A DNA stretch of 64,000 bases from Anaeramoeba ignava (Eukaryota > Metamonada > Anaeramoebidae): assembly GCA_028826165.1 (NCBI GenBank), contig JAPDFW010000147.1:22501-86500 (forward strand). Reading direction: 5' to 3'. Below are positions 53,870-64,000 of the stretch, piece after piece. How positions within the stretch are numbered: the stretch's first letter is position 1; the number at the start of each line of letters is the position of its first letter. Under the pieces are notes generated by a model that worked only from the letters and a program-made list of their open reading frames with translations, had not been told where the DNA came from and searched no databases. The translations under genes and the position numbers were made by a program.

Positions 53870-54071
53870 TTATAATTGAGAAAAATAATTAAAATTTCTT
53901 TTTAATTTTCTAATAAAAAGGAAAAAAAATGAAAAAAAAAATAAAAAAAAATTTTTTTAATTAAAAAAAAAAGGAGAAAAAAAAAATAATTTAAAGAAGA
54001 AATATTTTTTATTTTTAATTTTCTTTTTCATTTTTTTTTTTCATTTTTCATTTTTTTTTTAATTTTAAGAA
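53870..54071. promoter_or_regulatory. Divergent promoter region, RBBP6-like / ARP2
   Basis: A 202 bp gap between outward-facing starts. The ARP2 side has TTTTTCATTTTTCATTTT at about 54026-54055. The RBBP6 side has the same element in reverse at about 53925. Confidence 0.5.
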
Positions 54072-56412
54072 ATGAATCAACCAGAACTTGCAGAAAAAGG
54101 AAATAAAAATGTTATTGTTTGTGGTAAGTTTATTTTTAATTAAAAAAAAATTTTTTTTTCTTTTTTAAAAAAAAAACTCAATTAAAAATTATTCATTTTA
54201 TTTTCTAATCATTAAGATAACGGAACTGGTTATGTAAAAGTTGGTTATGCAGGTGCAAATTTTCCTAGATATACTTATCCTTCAATGGTTGGAAGACCAG
54301 TTCTTCGATTTGAAGAAAAGGTTGAAGATGTTGAAATTAAGGTAAATAAAATAACAAAAAAAAAAAGCAAAAATAAAAATAAATATAAATATAAATATAT
54401 AAAAAAAACGGATTATGTTGACATTGATGTGTTTTTGTTTGAAATGAATAAATAGGATATTATGGTTGGAGAAGAAGCTGCCAAAGTCAGAAATATGCTT
54501 CAAATTTCTTATCCGCTTGAGAATGGAATTGTTCGAAATTGGGAAGATATGGAAATTCTTTATGACTATACTTTTGAAAAACTTCATATTGATGGTCCAA
54601 ATAATTCAATTCTTTTAACTGAAGCTCCTTTGAATCCAACTTCAAATCGAGAAAAAATGGCTGAAATAATGTTTGAGAAATATAATTTCAAATCAATTTA
54701 TATTGCAACACAAGCTCTTCTTGTTTTATATGCTCAAGGTAACTAAATTTATATTTATATTTATTTTAAATATTTAAATTTATATTTATATTTATTTATA
54801 TTTATATTTATATTTATATTTATATTTATTTTAAATATTTATATTTATTTATATTTATTTTAAATATTTAAATTTATATTTATATTTATATTTATTTTAA
54901 ATATTTATATTTATATTTATATTTTATTTATATTTATATTTATTTATATTTATATTTATTTATTTTAAATATTTATATTTATTTTAAAAATATTTGGTAT
55001 GTTTATTTTTAAATATTCTTTATATTGATTTATTTTAAATATTTATATTTATTTTAAATATTTATATTTATTTTAAATGTTTTATATTTTTATTTTTTTG
55101 CAAATTCCATATTTTATTTAAAAATATTTATATTGTTTTTTGGAAATATTTTTTTTTTATTTATTTAAATTGTTTTATATTTATTTTAAATATTTATATT
55201 TATTTTAAATATTTATATTTATATTTATATTTATTTTAAATATTTAAAATTATTTATTTTAAAATTAAAATCAAAATTTATATTTTTTATAAAATTTAAA
55301 TTAAAATTTAAAATTAAAAATTAAATTTTAAAAATATTTATTTATTTAAAATAAAATTTAAAAATAAAAATTTATATTTATAAAATTTAAAATTTTAAAA
55401 TTAAAGGTTTAAAATTGTTGTTGAAAATAAATTCCTGTTTAAAGGGTTTAAAATTAAATTCTATTAAAAAATTGATATTGCTGGTCGAAATATTAAATTT
55501 AATTAAAATTAAAATTTAAAATTAAAATTATTAAAATTAAAAATTAAAATCAAAATTAAAAATTAAAATTAAAATTAAAATTAAAATTAAAATTAAAATT
55601 AAAATTAAAATTAAAAATAAAAATAAAAATAAAATTAAAATCAAAATTCATTTATAAAATTAAAATTAAAATTAAAAATTTAGTCTTCAATAGAACTGCT
55701 GATTTTGATACTGTTGCTGAAATTAAAGAAAAATTCTGTTATGTTTGTTGTGATTTAGAACTCGAAAAAAGACTTGCTTTAGAAACAACATGTTTAATTA
55801 AACCATTTACTTTACCTGATGGAAGAGTAATTAAAATTGGTTCTGAAAGATTTGAGGCTCCAGAAATCTTATTCCAACCTGGTATTATTGATGTTGAAAG
55901 TGTTGGAGTTTCAGAAGCACTTTTCAATGTTATTCAAAGCACACCAATTGATATTCGACCAAAAGTGTGTTATAAAATTAAAATTAATATTAAAATTAAA
56001 ATTAAAAATATTAAAATTAAAAATATTAAATTTAAAATTAAAATTAAAATTAAAAATATTAAAATTAAAAATATTAAATTTAAAATAAAATTTAAAAATA
56101 TTAAAATTGATTTAGTTATATGAACATGTTGTTCTTTCTGGTGGTTCATCTATGTTCCCAGGAATTTCAACAAGACTTGAACAAGATGTCAAAGAATTAT
56201 ATTTACAAAAAGTTCTTAAAGGAGATCGATCAAGATTAAAAAGATTCGCACTTAGAATTGAAGATCCACCAAGAAGAAAACATATGGTTTTCCTTGGAGG
56301 TGCTGTTTTAGCTGATGTTCTTTCAAGAAATCCTGCTGTTTGGGTTTCTAATCAAGAATGGAAATCAAAAGGAAAAAATTCATTAAAGAAACTTGAACAA
56401 GCTTTTAAATAA
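54072..56412 (+). CDS. ARP2: Actin-related protein 2 (Arp2/3 complex subunit)
   Basis: Nucleating subunit of the Arp2/3 complex that makes branched actin. Exons: 54072-54123, 54217-54341, 54456-54738, (damaged exon near 55400-55500), 55684-55964 and 56116-56412. Motifs: [105 protein letters not shown] and [20 protein letters not shown]. The region usually coding about 50 residues around the second ATP-binding loop is missing as an open frame. Only IDIAGRNI (55471-55494) and scattered matches survive inside AT-rich repeat DNA. As given, the protein lacks part of the nucleotide cleft. Family assignment is certain. Confidence 0.95.
54745..55395. repeat. ATTTATATTTAT and TTTTAAATATTTAT arrays in an ARP2 intron
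   Basis: AT hexamer and TTTTAAATATTTATA-type units follow donor GTAACT at 54739. Non-repeat islands (about 54995-55030 and 55095-55160) break the array and do not read as exons. Confidence 0.75.
55396..55500 (+). other. Damaged ARP2 exon (second nucleotide-binding loop region)
   Basis: Translated in different frames, this stretch gives partial matches to the conserved ARP2 segment after LYAQG: IVVE (for VVVD), P-V followed by KGF (for PVYEGF), and IDIAGRNI at 55471-55494 (for LDIAGRDI). No single frame is open, and TAA codons interrupt it. Flanks are AAATT repeat. It is either an eroded exon or a mis-assembled consensus. Confidence 0.6.
55505..55678. repeat. AAAATT array before ARP2 exon 5
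   Basis: A (TAAAAT)n array with AAAATA variants leads to the acceptor at 55682-55683. Confidence 0.7.
55970..56110. repeat. AAATTAAAATATT array in the last ARP2 intron
   Basis: Tandem AAAATTAAAAATATT units between donor GTGTGT at 55965 and acceptor at 56114-56115. Confidence 0.7.
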
Positions 56413-56676
56413 AAAAAAATTCAAAAATTAAATTCAAAAACAAATTCCAAAATTAAATTCTTCTTTGATTTGTTTCTTCTTTTTAACTTCAACATTTTCT
56501 TTCTTCTTTTATTTTAGCTTTTTTTTTTCAGAGAAAAAATTAAAAATGGAAAATGTTCGTCTTTTTCAATTTAAATTTAAATTTAAATTTCTTAATAATC
56601 CAAAAAAAAAAACAACAATAAATTCAAATTTTCGTTTTAAAAAAAAAAGAACACATTTTCTTTTTTAAATCTTTTT
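56413..56676. other. Convergent intergenic gap, ARP2 / Rab
   Basis: 264 bp of T-rich then A-rich DNA holding two 3' UTRs. It includes ATTTAAATTTAAATTT near 56575. No gene is supported. Confidence 0.4.
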
Positions 56677-57918
56677 TTAACAACAATTTTGTTTTTTTGC
56701 CTTTTGAATTCGGAGAACTTGTTGATGTTGATCATTCAGATTTTGATTTGAATTTTTATTTGAATTTTTATTTGAATTATTATTTTTGGTTCCAATTCTT
56801 GGATTTGAAGGATCTTCTTGTCTTTCAAACATTCGATTATCAAGAGTAATTATTCCGCTATTAATCGAATTTTGTTTTGGATTATTTTTATTTTTTTTAA
56901 GAAATTTCTTTGTTACATAATAAAATAATTCGTCTATATTTATTGCATCTTTTGCACTTGTTAAAAAAATTTTATATTTTTTTCCGTTTGTCATTTTCTT
57001 ATTAAAACAAACAAGAGAAAAAAAAACAAAAAAGAAGGAAAATTGATTAAGAAATTTAAAAGCGTTTTTGTTTTTTGTTTTTTTACTAATAATTCTTCTT
57101 CTGGATTATCAATTTTATGTGTAAGATCTGATTTATTTCCAGCAATTGCAATAATTGGATTTTCTGTTCCATTATTTTCAATATCTAAAAGAAAGGAATC
57201 AATTGCTTTAAAAGAAATAGGATTTGTCAAGTCAAAAACAATAATAAAAGCTTGAGCATTTCTAAAAATTCATTAAAAAATTTTTTAATTGAATTTTTTT
57301 AATTGAATTTTTTAATAAATTTTAAATCAATCAAACTTATAAATTGCTTGTGTAAAAGCCATTCTAACAGTTTTTTGTCCTGTAAAAATTTTTGTAAATT
57401 AATTTAAATTTAAAACGGAAAAAAAAAATAACACAAATTACCTCCAGTATCCCACTAAATAAATTCATAAGATAATTCCAAAAAATAAAGCATAAATATA
57501 TAGTAAATTAATTTTATTCAAAATAATTGAATTGTTTTTATTTAGAAATTTTTCGCTTTTTTCTTGTTTTTTTTTTACAATTTGTAAATTTGCTTTTTTT
57601 CCATCACAATCAATTTCTTTAAATTTCTAAAAAAAATGAGAAGGGTTTTGTTAATACTTTAATAATATTTTTAATAATATAGAAATATAAACTCACAAAA
57701 TCTACGCCGAAAGTAGGAATACTTGAAATATTAAAAGTATTATTCTGAGTTTTAAAATTTTTTTTTAATTAATTTTTATTTTAATTATTATTTTTTTTTT
57801 TTGAAATGAAAATAATTACAATATATCTATTTATAATTGAAGTTTTCCCAACTCCAGCTTCACCAAATATAATAATTTTAAAAATTTGTTGGTTAAGATC
57901 TAAATTTTCTGGATTCAT
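56677..57918 (-). CDS. Divergent Rab-family small GTPase
   Basis: Membrane-traffic GTPase. Seven exons with consistent phases: 57918-57820, 57744-57697, 57626-57579, 57454-57442, 57379-57337, 57261-57087 and 56997-56677; 747 bases, 248 residues. P-loop GEAGVGKTS; switch I SIPTFGVDF (Rab-like TxGVDF); ANLQIWDTGGQ at switch II; GNKSDL (NKxD); TSAKD (SAK). The C-terminus QNCC fits double geranylgeranylation. Two oddities: exon 4 has only 13 bases and encodes WDTG, and the invariant WDTAGQE is WDTGGQK. The Ala-to-Gly change corresponds to Ras position 59, a site known to affect GTP hydrolysis. The hypervariable tail is long and Asn-rich. Subfamily cannot be assigned. Confidence 0.9.
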
Positions 57919-58134
57919 TTTTGATATTTATATTTAAAAAGAAAAAATGAAAAAAAAAAAACAAATTTAAAAAAAAAAATAATAAAAAAGTTGATAAATT
58001 TATTACCCCTTTTCAATTCAATTTTTATTTTCAATTTTTTAAAAATTAAATTTTATTTTTTTTTTATTTTCAATTTTCTCAATCATTTTTTTATTTTTTT
58101 ATTTTTTTATTTTTATTTTAGATAATATAATATA
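57919..58134. promoter_or_regulatory. Divergent promoter region, Rab / coiled-coil gene
   Basis: A 216 bp gap with TTTTTTCATTTTTTCTTTT in Rab sense at about 57940-57960 and CAATCATTTTTTTATTT in the opposite sense at about 58080. This is the fifth divergent gap of similar size. Confidence 0.45.
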
Positions 58135-58754
58135 ATGTTAGATAATTTATTAAATTCAAAAAAAATATCAGAACAATCAGGAAATGAAGAAACTAATCCG
58201 ATCGATGAGATCGTTGAAATACAAAAAGGATATGAATTAAGAATTTTAAAAATGAAACAAACACACAAAAAGGATTTGGATTCACTTCAACGCTCGATTG
58301 ATGAACTTAGAGGTTTTTATTCTTTTTTTATTTTAAATTCTAATTTTAAATAAAAAAACTAATCCAAAAATTCAATCATTTAGTTCAACTAAAAAAACGC
58401 AAAAAAGGAATCTCAAAACTTCAAGAACAAATGAAGATCGCTGAAGAAAACGGATCGAAATTATTTACAAAAAAAACAGAATTAGAAAACTCTATTAAAG
58501 AATTAAATGAAAAAATTGAAGAGAGAAAAGAAAAACAAGAACAACTACAAATTCTATTCAAAGAAAAAGATGAAGAAGAAAAATCATTAGGAGAATTAAC
58601 ACAAAATTTAGAAGCAAAATTACAACAAAGTTATTTAGAAAATTCAAATCAAAATCCAAATCCAAATCCAAATCCAAATCAAAATCCAAATCCAAATCAA
58701 AAATCTCCTTTAAAAAATCAAATTTCTACTTCAAATAGAAAAAATTCAAATTAA
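58135..58754 (+). CDS. Coiled-coil protein, unrecognised
   Basis: Two exons (58135-58312 and 58384-58754), 549 bases, 182 residues, joined in phase at G/TT. The protein is almost all heptad-like helix (residues about 30-140, with EIQKGYELRILKMKQTHKK and QEQMKIAEENGSKLF), ending in an Asn-Pro repeat tail. I do not recognise a family. The stop TAA sits where the Asn-rich tail would favour CAA. If it were CAA, the frame would run to a GTATAA donor at about 58769 and could splice in phase to the next gene through the acceptor at 59065-59066. So this may be the 5' part of a longer gene. Confidence 0.6.
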
Positions 58755-59085
58755 GATCAAAATGATGTATAAAAAAAGAAAAACTTTATTTTTTTTCTTA
58801 TTAATTGAATTGGCAAAAAAAATAATAAATTAAACTTCAAACTGAAAAAGAAAAAAATTTTTTTTTTTAAAAAAAATGTTGTAAATTAATCATTTTTCTT
58901 TTTAAAAGAAATTCACAAGAACTAAAAATTTTTTTTTTTTTAATTTTTTTTTTCATTTTTTTTAAACAATTTATTTACAATTAACAAAAAAAAACAAACA
59001 AAGGATTATTTCTAAAATCATTTTTACATTATTTTTATTTTTTTATTTTTTTATTTTTTTTTTATTTTAGAACTTTAAATCCCTA

Positions 59086-62000
59086 ATGAAAAAAACTAAT
59101 CCAAACTGGAATTCAAATGAATTACAAATTTTATATGAAGAATACAAAAAAGACCAAAAAATTGAGAAAATAAAAGAAAGACTAAAAGAAAAAGATGAAC
59201 AAATAATAAAAGAAATATTAACAGTAACACAAACTTATTTAGAAACAGAAGGAGCAAATTTTGAAGGATTTCTATTAATAGCTCATGATTATTTTGAACA
59301 GAAAAACGAAAATGAAATTGAGAAAGCAAAATTCATTTTAGATTTTGCGACTCGTGGTCACGAAAAATTAATTTTGGCTCAACAAATGGTTCATCAATTA
59401 GAACCTTCATTATTTTCTTCCTTTCAAAAGCCCCTTCATCAATTTGATGTGAGGCGGTTCTGTATTTCTGACCTTTTTTATCCAGATATAGATGCTCCCT
59501 TTTTTCATTATAATTTACTATCTCAAATTTCTTCTTCTTTTTTCCTTTTAAATAATCAAAATCCAACTTTTTCTCTTAAAAAGTTGGAATGGCGTTTGGT
59601 ATTTTATTTTCTTCTCAAAAATACACAAACAAAAAAAATTTTTTTTGTCAAAAGCAGAAAAGTCATTTAATATTAAATATATTTTACAAATATTTTTAAA
59701 TCCAATTTTAACTATTTTATTAAATATTTTAACTATTTTAAATATAATATTAAATATAATATTAAATATATTAAATATAAAATTAAATATAATATTAAAT
59801 ACAATATTAAATATAAAATTAAATCTAATATTAAATATAATATTAAATATTATATTAAATATAAAATTAAATATAATATTAAATATAATATTAAATATAA
59901 TATTAAATATAATATTAAATATAATATTAAATATAAAATTAAATATAATTTTAAATCCAAATTTTTAAATCCAATTTTAAAATATAATATTAAATATAAT
60001 ATTAAATATAATATTAAATATAATATTAAATATAATATTAAATATAATTTTAAATCTAATTTTAAATATAATATTAAATATAATTTTAAAATCTAATTTT
60101 AAATATAATATTAAATCTAATTTTAAATATAATATTAAATATAATTTTGAATATAATATTAAATATAATATTAAATATAATATTAAATATAATATTAAAT
60201 AAATATTAAATATAATTTTAAATAAAATAATTTTTAAATATTTTATTAAATCTAATATTAAAATATATTATTAAATATATATAATATTAAAATATTAAAA
60301 ATATATTATTAAATATAATAAAAATATAAATATAATATTAAAAATATAAAATATAAAATATAATATTAAATATAATATAATATTAAATATAATATTAAAT
60401 AAATATTAAATCTAATATTTTATTAAATATATTGATAAATATAATATTAAATATAATATTAAATATAATATTAAATATATTTTTAAAATATAATTTTTAA
60501 ATATAATATTAAATATAATATTAAATAAATATAAATATATATTAAATCTAATTTTAAATATAATTTTAAATATATTAAATATAATATTATTAAATCTAAT
60601 TTTAAATATTAAAATATATTAAAAATAAATTTAAATATAATATTAAATATATTAAATATAATATTAAATATAATATAAATATAAATTAAATCTAATTTTA
60701 AATATAATATTAAATATAATATTAAATATAAAATTAAAAATTATTAAATATAATTTTAGTTAAATATAATATTAAATATAATTTTAAATATAATATTAAA
60801 TATAATATTAAAATATAATATAAATATTAAAAATATATTAAATTTTAAAATAAAATCTAATTTTAAATATAATATTAAATATAATTTTATAATTTTAAAT
60901 ATAATATTAAATATAATTTTAAAATAATATTAAATATAATTTTTAAATATAATTTTAAAATAAATTAAATATAATTTTTAAAATAATTTTAAAATAATTT
61001 TAAATATAATATTAAATATAAAATTAAAATTTTAAAAATAATATTAAATAATTTTAAAATAATTTTAAATCTATTTTTTTAAATATAATTTTAAATATAA
61101 TATTAAAAATATAATATTAAATATAATTTTAAATCTAATTTTAAAATAATTTTAAATAAATATTAAATATAATTTAAATATAAATATTAAATATAATATT
61201 AAAAATATAAAATAATATTAAATATAATAATTAAATATAATATTAAATATAATATTAAATATATTATTAAATATAATATTAAATATAATATTAAATATAA
61301 TATTAAAAATATATTTTAAATATATAAATTAAAATATAATAAATATAATATTTAAATATAATATTAAATATAAAATTAAATATTAAATAATATTAAATAT
61401 AATATTAAATATAATATTAAATATAATATTAAATATAATATTAAATATAATATTAAATCTAATTTTAAATCTAATTTTAAATATAATAAATCTATTTTTA
61501 AATATAATATTAAATATAATATTAAAATATATTTTAAATCCAATTTAAAATCCTATTTTAAATATAATATTAAATATAATATTAAATATAATATTAAATA
61601 TAATATTAAATATAATATTAAATATAAAATTAAATATAATATTAAATATAATATTAAATATAATATTAAATATAATATTAAATATAAAATTAAATATAAT
61701 TTTAAATATAATTTTAAATCTAATTTTAAATATAATATTAAATCTAATTTTAAATATAATATTAAATCTAATTTTAAATCTAATATTAAATCTATTTTTA
61801 AATCTATTTTTAAATATAATAGATAAAAAGACAACTTGGAGTTCCAATTAAATTTTCAAAAACATTAATCAATCAAACAATTGAAGAACTAAAAAAATAT
61901 CGAAACAAAGTTCGACAAAGTGTAACAAACATCAAAACCCCAATTCAAGATTTCTACGATACAAAAGGACAACAGATGATCTACCGAGATATCAAGAATT

Positions 62001-62299
62001 TAGAAATACATACAGGAACAGTACTCGAAACACAATTTACAGAGGAACAACTTTTGTACCTATTCCAACCATTAAATTCGGGCTCAATACCAAAATGGGT
62101 TCTTGGTATAGATCTTATGTCGATTAAAAAACTATCACATTTAGATTGGCTTAAACATCTTGATCCAAAATTCCTTCTTGAAATTAACAATCTTTTTTTT
62201 GATCAAAATATTGATCAGATAAACCAAGATTCCCCAAAAAATATTAAGGATTCTGAGGATTGGAAGCCTTTAGACTCTGATAATAGACGTGATTTATGA
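59086..62299 (+). CDS. Unrecognised two-exon protein with a 2.2 kb repeat intron
   Basis: Exon 59086-59598 ends at donor GTATTTTA. The second exon, 61823-62299, starts after a TAATAG acceptor in phase 0, giving about 330 residues. The N-terminal half is helical (LYEEYKKDQKIEKIKERLKE, a YLETEGANFEGFLLIAHDYF segment, FILDFATRGHEKLIL). The second half includes KRQLGVPIKFSKTLINQTIE, DFYDTKGQQMIYRDIK and WVLGIDLMSIKKLSHLDWL. No catalytic motif, signal peptide or membrane segment is evident. The sequence upstream of the ATG is open back to a TTTTAG acceptor at about 59066, so an upstream exon, perhaps the preceding coiled-coil gene, is possible. Function unknown. Confidence 0.65.
59670..61818. repeat. 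AAATATAATATT array (with AAATCTAATTTT variants) in a 2.2 kb intron
   Basis: About 2.1 kb of AAATATAATATT and AAATATAATTTT units, less regular in the middle (60200-61200) and very regular at both ends. It is the longest intron in the window (59599-61822). Both strands give long Leu-Ile-Tyr shadows but no gene. Confidence 0.9.
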
Positions 62300-63035
62300 C
62301 CCTTCTCTTCTTGAATTGGATCTTTTTCTGTTCTTCTATTGTCCATTAAGTATTTCGTTTGGTTTTTTTTCAAATCTTTTACAAATTTCCTTTAAAAATA
62401 ATTTCAAAATTTTTTTTTGTTTCATTTTTGTTTGTTGTTCTTTTTTTTTTTTTTGGAAACCAATTATTTGTTATTCAAATTTGGTTTTTTAGTTTAATAA
62501 TAGTTTTTCTGTTTTATTTTTTTTATTAAAATGGATTTCTTAAACGAATATTGAAAGTGTTTTTGTTTTTATTTTAAAAAAATGGATTGATCAAAATAAA
62601 AAAAATTTTTTTCTTTAAGGAAAATTATTCTCCTTTTAAATAAAAAAAATAAATGGAGAAAAATTAAAAAATAAATAAAAAAAATTTTCTAGAATGACGA
62701 ATCAATTTAAATTAAAGATTTAATTAGAAATCTATTTAAAATTTAAATTAAAAAATTAAATTAAAAATTTGTTTTTTTTATTTTATTTTTTTGTGATCGA
62801 TCCATTTTTTTTTAATTAATAAAAAGGCAACAAAACAAAAAAGAAAAAAAGAAAAAAATTATTTTTTTTTAATTAAATAAAAATAAAAGAAAATGAATAA
62901 AAGAAAATTAAAATTGGAAATAAAAATCGAAAAAGAAAATAAATAAGAAAAAAATTTTTATTTATTTTTCAATTTTTTACTTTTTCTTTTTGATTTTTTT
63001 TTTTACCCATTAATTTGTTTTTTACTTTTTCCACA
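62300..63035. other. Same-strand intergenic gap of about 735 bp
   Basis: T-runs and A-runs with no repeat array and no supported ORF. It holds the 3' end of the previous gene and the leader of the dehydrogenase. It is the longest gene-free, array-free stretch in the window. The GTGATCGATCCATTTTTT segment at about 62791 is the only less AT-biased patch. Confidence 0.45.
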
Positions 63036-64000
63036 ATGCAAAACTTTTTTCAAAACAAATCAAAATTAATCCTTAAACAATTAGGTTCTAGTTTAGTTCA
63101 TTCATTTTCATATAAACCAATACCTCTTGATCCAAAAACAACTCGAATTGGTTGGTGTGGGACAGGAGTTATGGTATTTTCTAAATACATTTATACAAAT
63201 TTAATATTATTAATTTTTTTCAAATTTTTTTTTGAAAAAGTCAAATTGAAAAAAAAAAAATAAATTTCGATCATTCAAAAATTTAAAAGAAATTAAAATA
63301 ACAAAAATCGAATTAAGTATTAATATAAATATTAATATAAATATTGATTTAAATATTTTGATTTAAATATTTGATTTAAATATTTTGATTTAAATATTTT
63401 GATTTAAATATTTTGATTTAAATATTAATTTAAATAATTAATTTAAATATTTTGATTTAAATATTAGATTTAAATATTTTGATTTAAATATTTTGATTTA
63501 AATATTAGATTTAAATATTTGATTTAAATATTTTGATTTAAATATTTTGATTTAAATATTTTGATTTAAATATTTTGATTTAAATATTTTAATTTAAATA
63601 TTTTTGATTTAAATATTTTGATTTAAAATTTAAATATTTTGATTTAAATATTTTGATTTAAATATTTAAAATTTAAATATTTGATTTAAAATTTAAATAT
63701 TTGATTTAAAATTTAAATATTTTGATTTAAATATTTTGATTTAAATATTTAATTTAAATATTTTGATTTAAATATTTAATTTAAATATTTTGATTTAAAT
63801 ATTGATTTAAAATTTAAATATTTAATTGTAATATTGATTAAAAGGGACTTCCTATGTGCGAACATTTAATGGATGGAGGATTTAAAAATTGTGTAGTTTA
63901 TAATCGCACACATTCAAGAACAGAACCTTTACTCAAAAAAGGAGCTAAATTAGCGAAAAGCCCATTAGAATTAGCAAAACAAACAGATATAATATTTTCG
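63036..64000 (+). CDS. Beta-hydroxyacid dehydrogenase (3-hydroxyisobutyrate dehydrogenase / 6PGDH-like), 5' part
   Basis: NAD(P)-dependent dehydrogenase of the family containing 3-hydroxyisobutyrate dehydrogenase and GLYR1/tartronate semialdehyde reductase. Exon 1 is 63036-63173; exon 2 starts at 63845 and runs off the window. Joined, they read TRIGWCGTGVMGLPMCEHL, the Rossmann GxGxxG with the conserved VMG-PM continuation, then VVYNRT (dinucleotide specificity strand) and SPLELAKQTDIIFS. The intron falls between the Met and Gly of the Rossmann loop. The first about 36 residues (MQNFFQNKSKLILKQLGSSL) are basic, Ser-containing and free of acidic residues until position 33, as expected for a mitochondrion-related organelle targeting peptide. 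The window ends before the catalytic Lys, so the substrate cannot be judged. Confidence 0.85.
63310..63838. repeat. TTTAAATATTTTGA array in the dehydrogenase intron
   Basis: About 35 copies of TTTAAATATTTTGA with TTAGAT and TTTAATT variants fill most of the 671 bp intron (63174-63844). Confidence 0.88.

Noticed and set aside
62300-63035. tRNA or other structured RNA gene in the longest array-free gap
   Set aside because: No GC-rich stems, tRNA box A/B-like sequence or cloverleaf potential is visible; the region is T/A homopolymer-rich.

Overview
This is a very AT-rich nuclear DNA window from a unicellular eukaryote. Nearly every gene is interrupted by GT..AG spliceosomal introns, stops are TAA or TGA under the standard code, and the proteins are typical of a free-living amoeboid protist (STRIPAK, Arp2/3, PAK, MST, Rab and autophagy-type kinases). 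An expanded family of fused RCC1-repeat plus BTB proteins, with extreme low-complexity DNA, makes an Anaeramoeba-like metamonad the best guess. That is an inference from family content; a dictyostelid-like amoebozoan is the main alternative.

Layout. 0.2-7.1 kb: a UBR-type E3 ubiquitin ligase (+) whose first intron is a 1.5 kb 13-bp tandem repeat. 7.2-16.1 kb, all on the minus strand: a dual-specificity phosphatase with three tandem copies of its own 3' end downstream, a STRIP/Far11 (STRIPAK) protein split by a 2 kb repeat intron, and a ten-exon ATG1/ULK-like kinase. 16.3-26.2 kb: four RCC1-BTB copies on the minus strand (the last a fragment) around an MST/GCK-like kinase. 26.3-30.1 kb: a small PAK kinase with CRIB domain. 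30.3 kb: an intronless alpha/beta hydrolase. 31.8-33.9 kb: proteasome subunit alpha-2. 34.1-40.8 kb: a Dopey/DOP1 homologue. 41.1-44.0 kb: a PHO80-like cyclin. 44.2-50.7 kb: three more RCC1-BTB copies on the plus strand. 50.8-53.9 kb: an RBBP6/Mpe1-like DWNN-RING protein. 54.1-56.4 kb: ARP2. 56.7-57.9 kb: a divergent Rab GTPase. 58.1-62.3 kb: two unrecognised genes, or one split gene. 63.0 kb to the right edge: a partial beta-hydroxyacid dehydrogenase.

Architecture. Genes are packed tightly: five divergent pairs are separated by only about 190-220 bp. Several introns instead reach 0.8-2.2 kb and consist almost wholly of one tandem repeat, with a different unit in each intron. A strand-specific TTTTTCATTTTT element lies just upstream of most start codons.

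Caution. Single-base frame breaks occur in the six near-full RCC1-BTB copies and in four otherwise conserved genes (UBR, MST-like, DOP1, RBBP6). In each of those genes, undoing the single-base changes returns a coding length divisible by three. Residual consensus errors are the simplest explanation, but real decay of the RCC1-BTB family cannot be excluded from this sequence alone.
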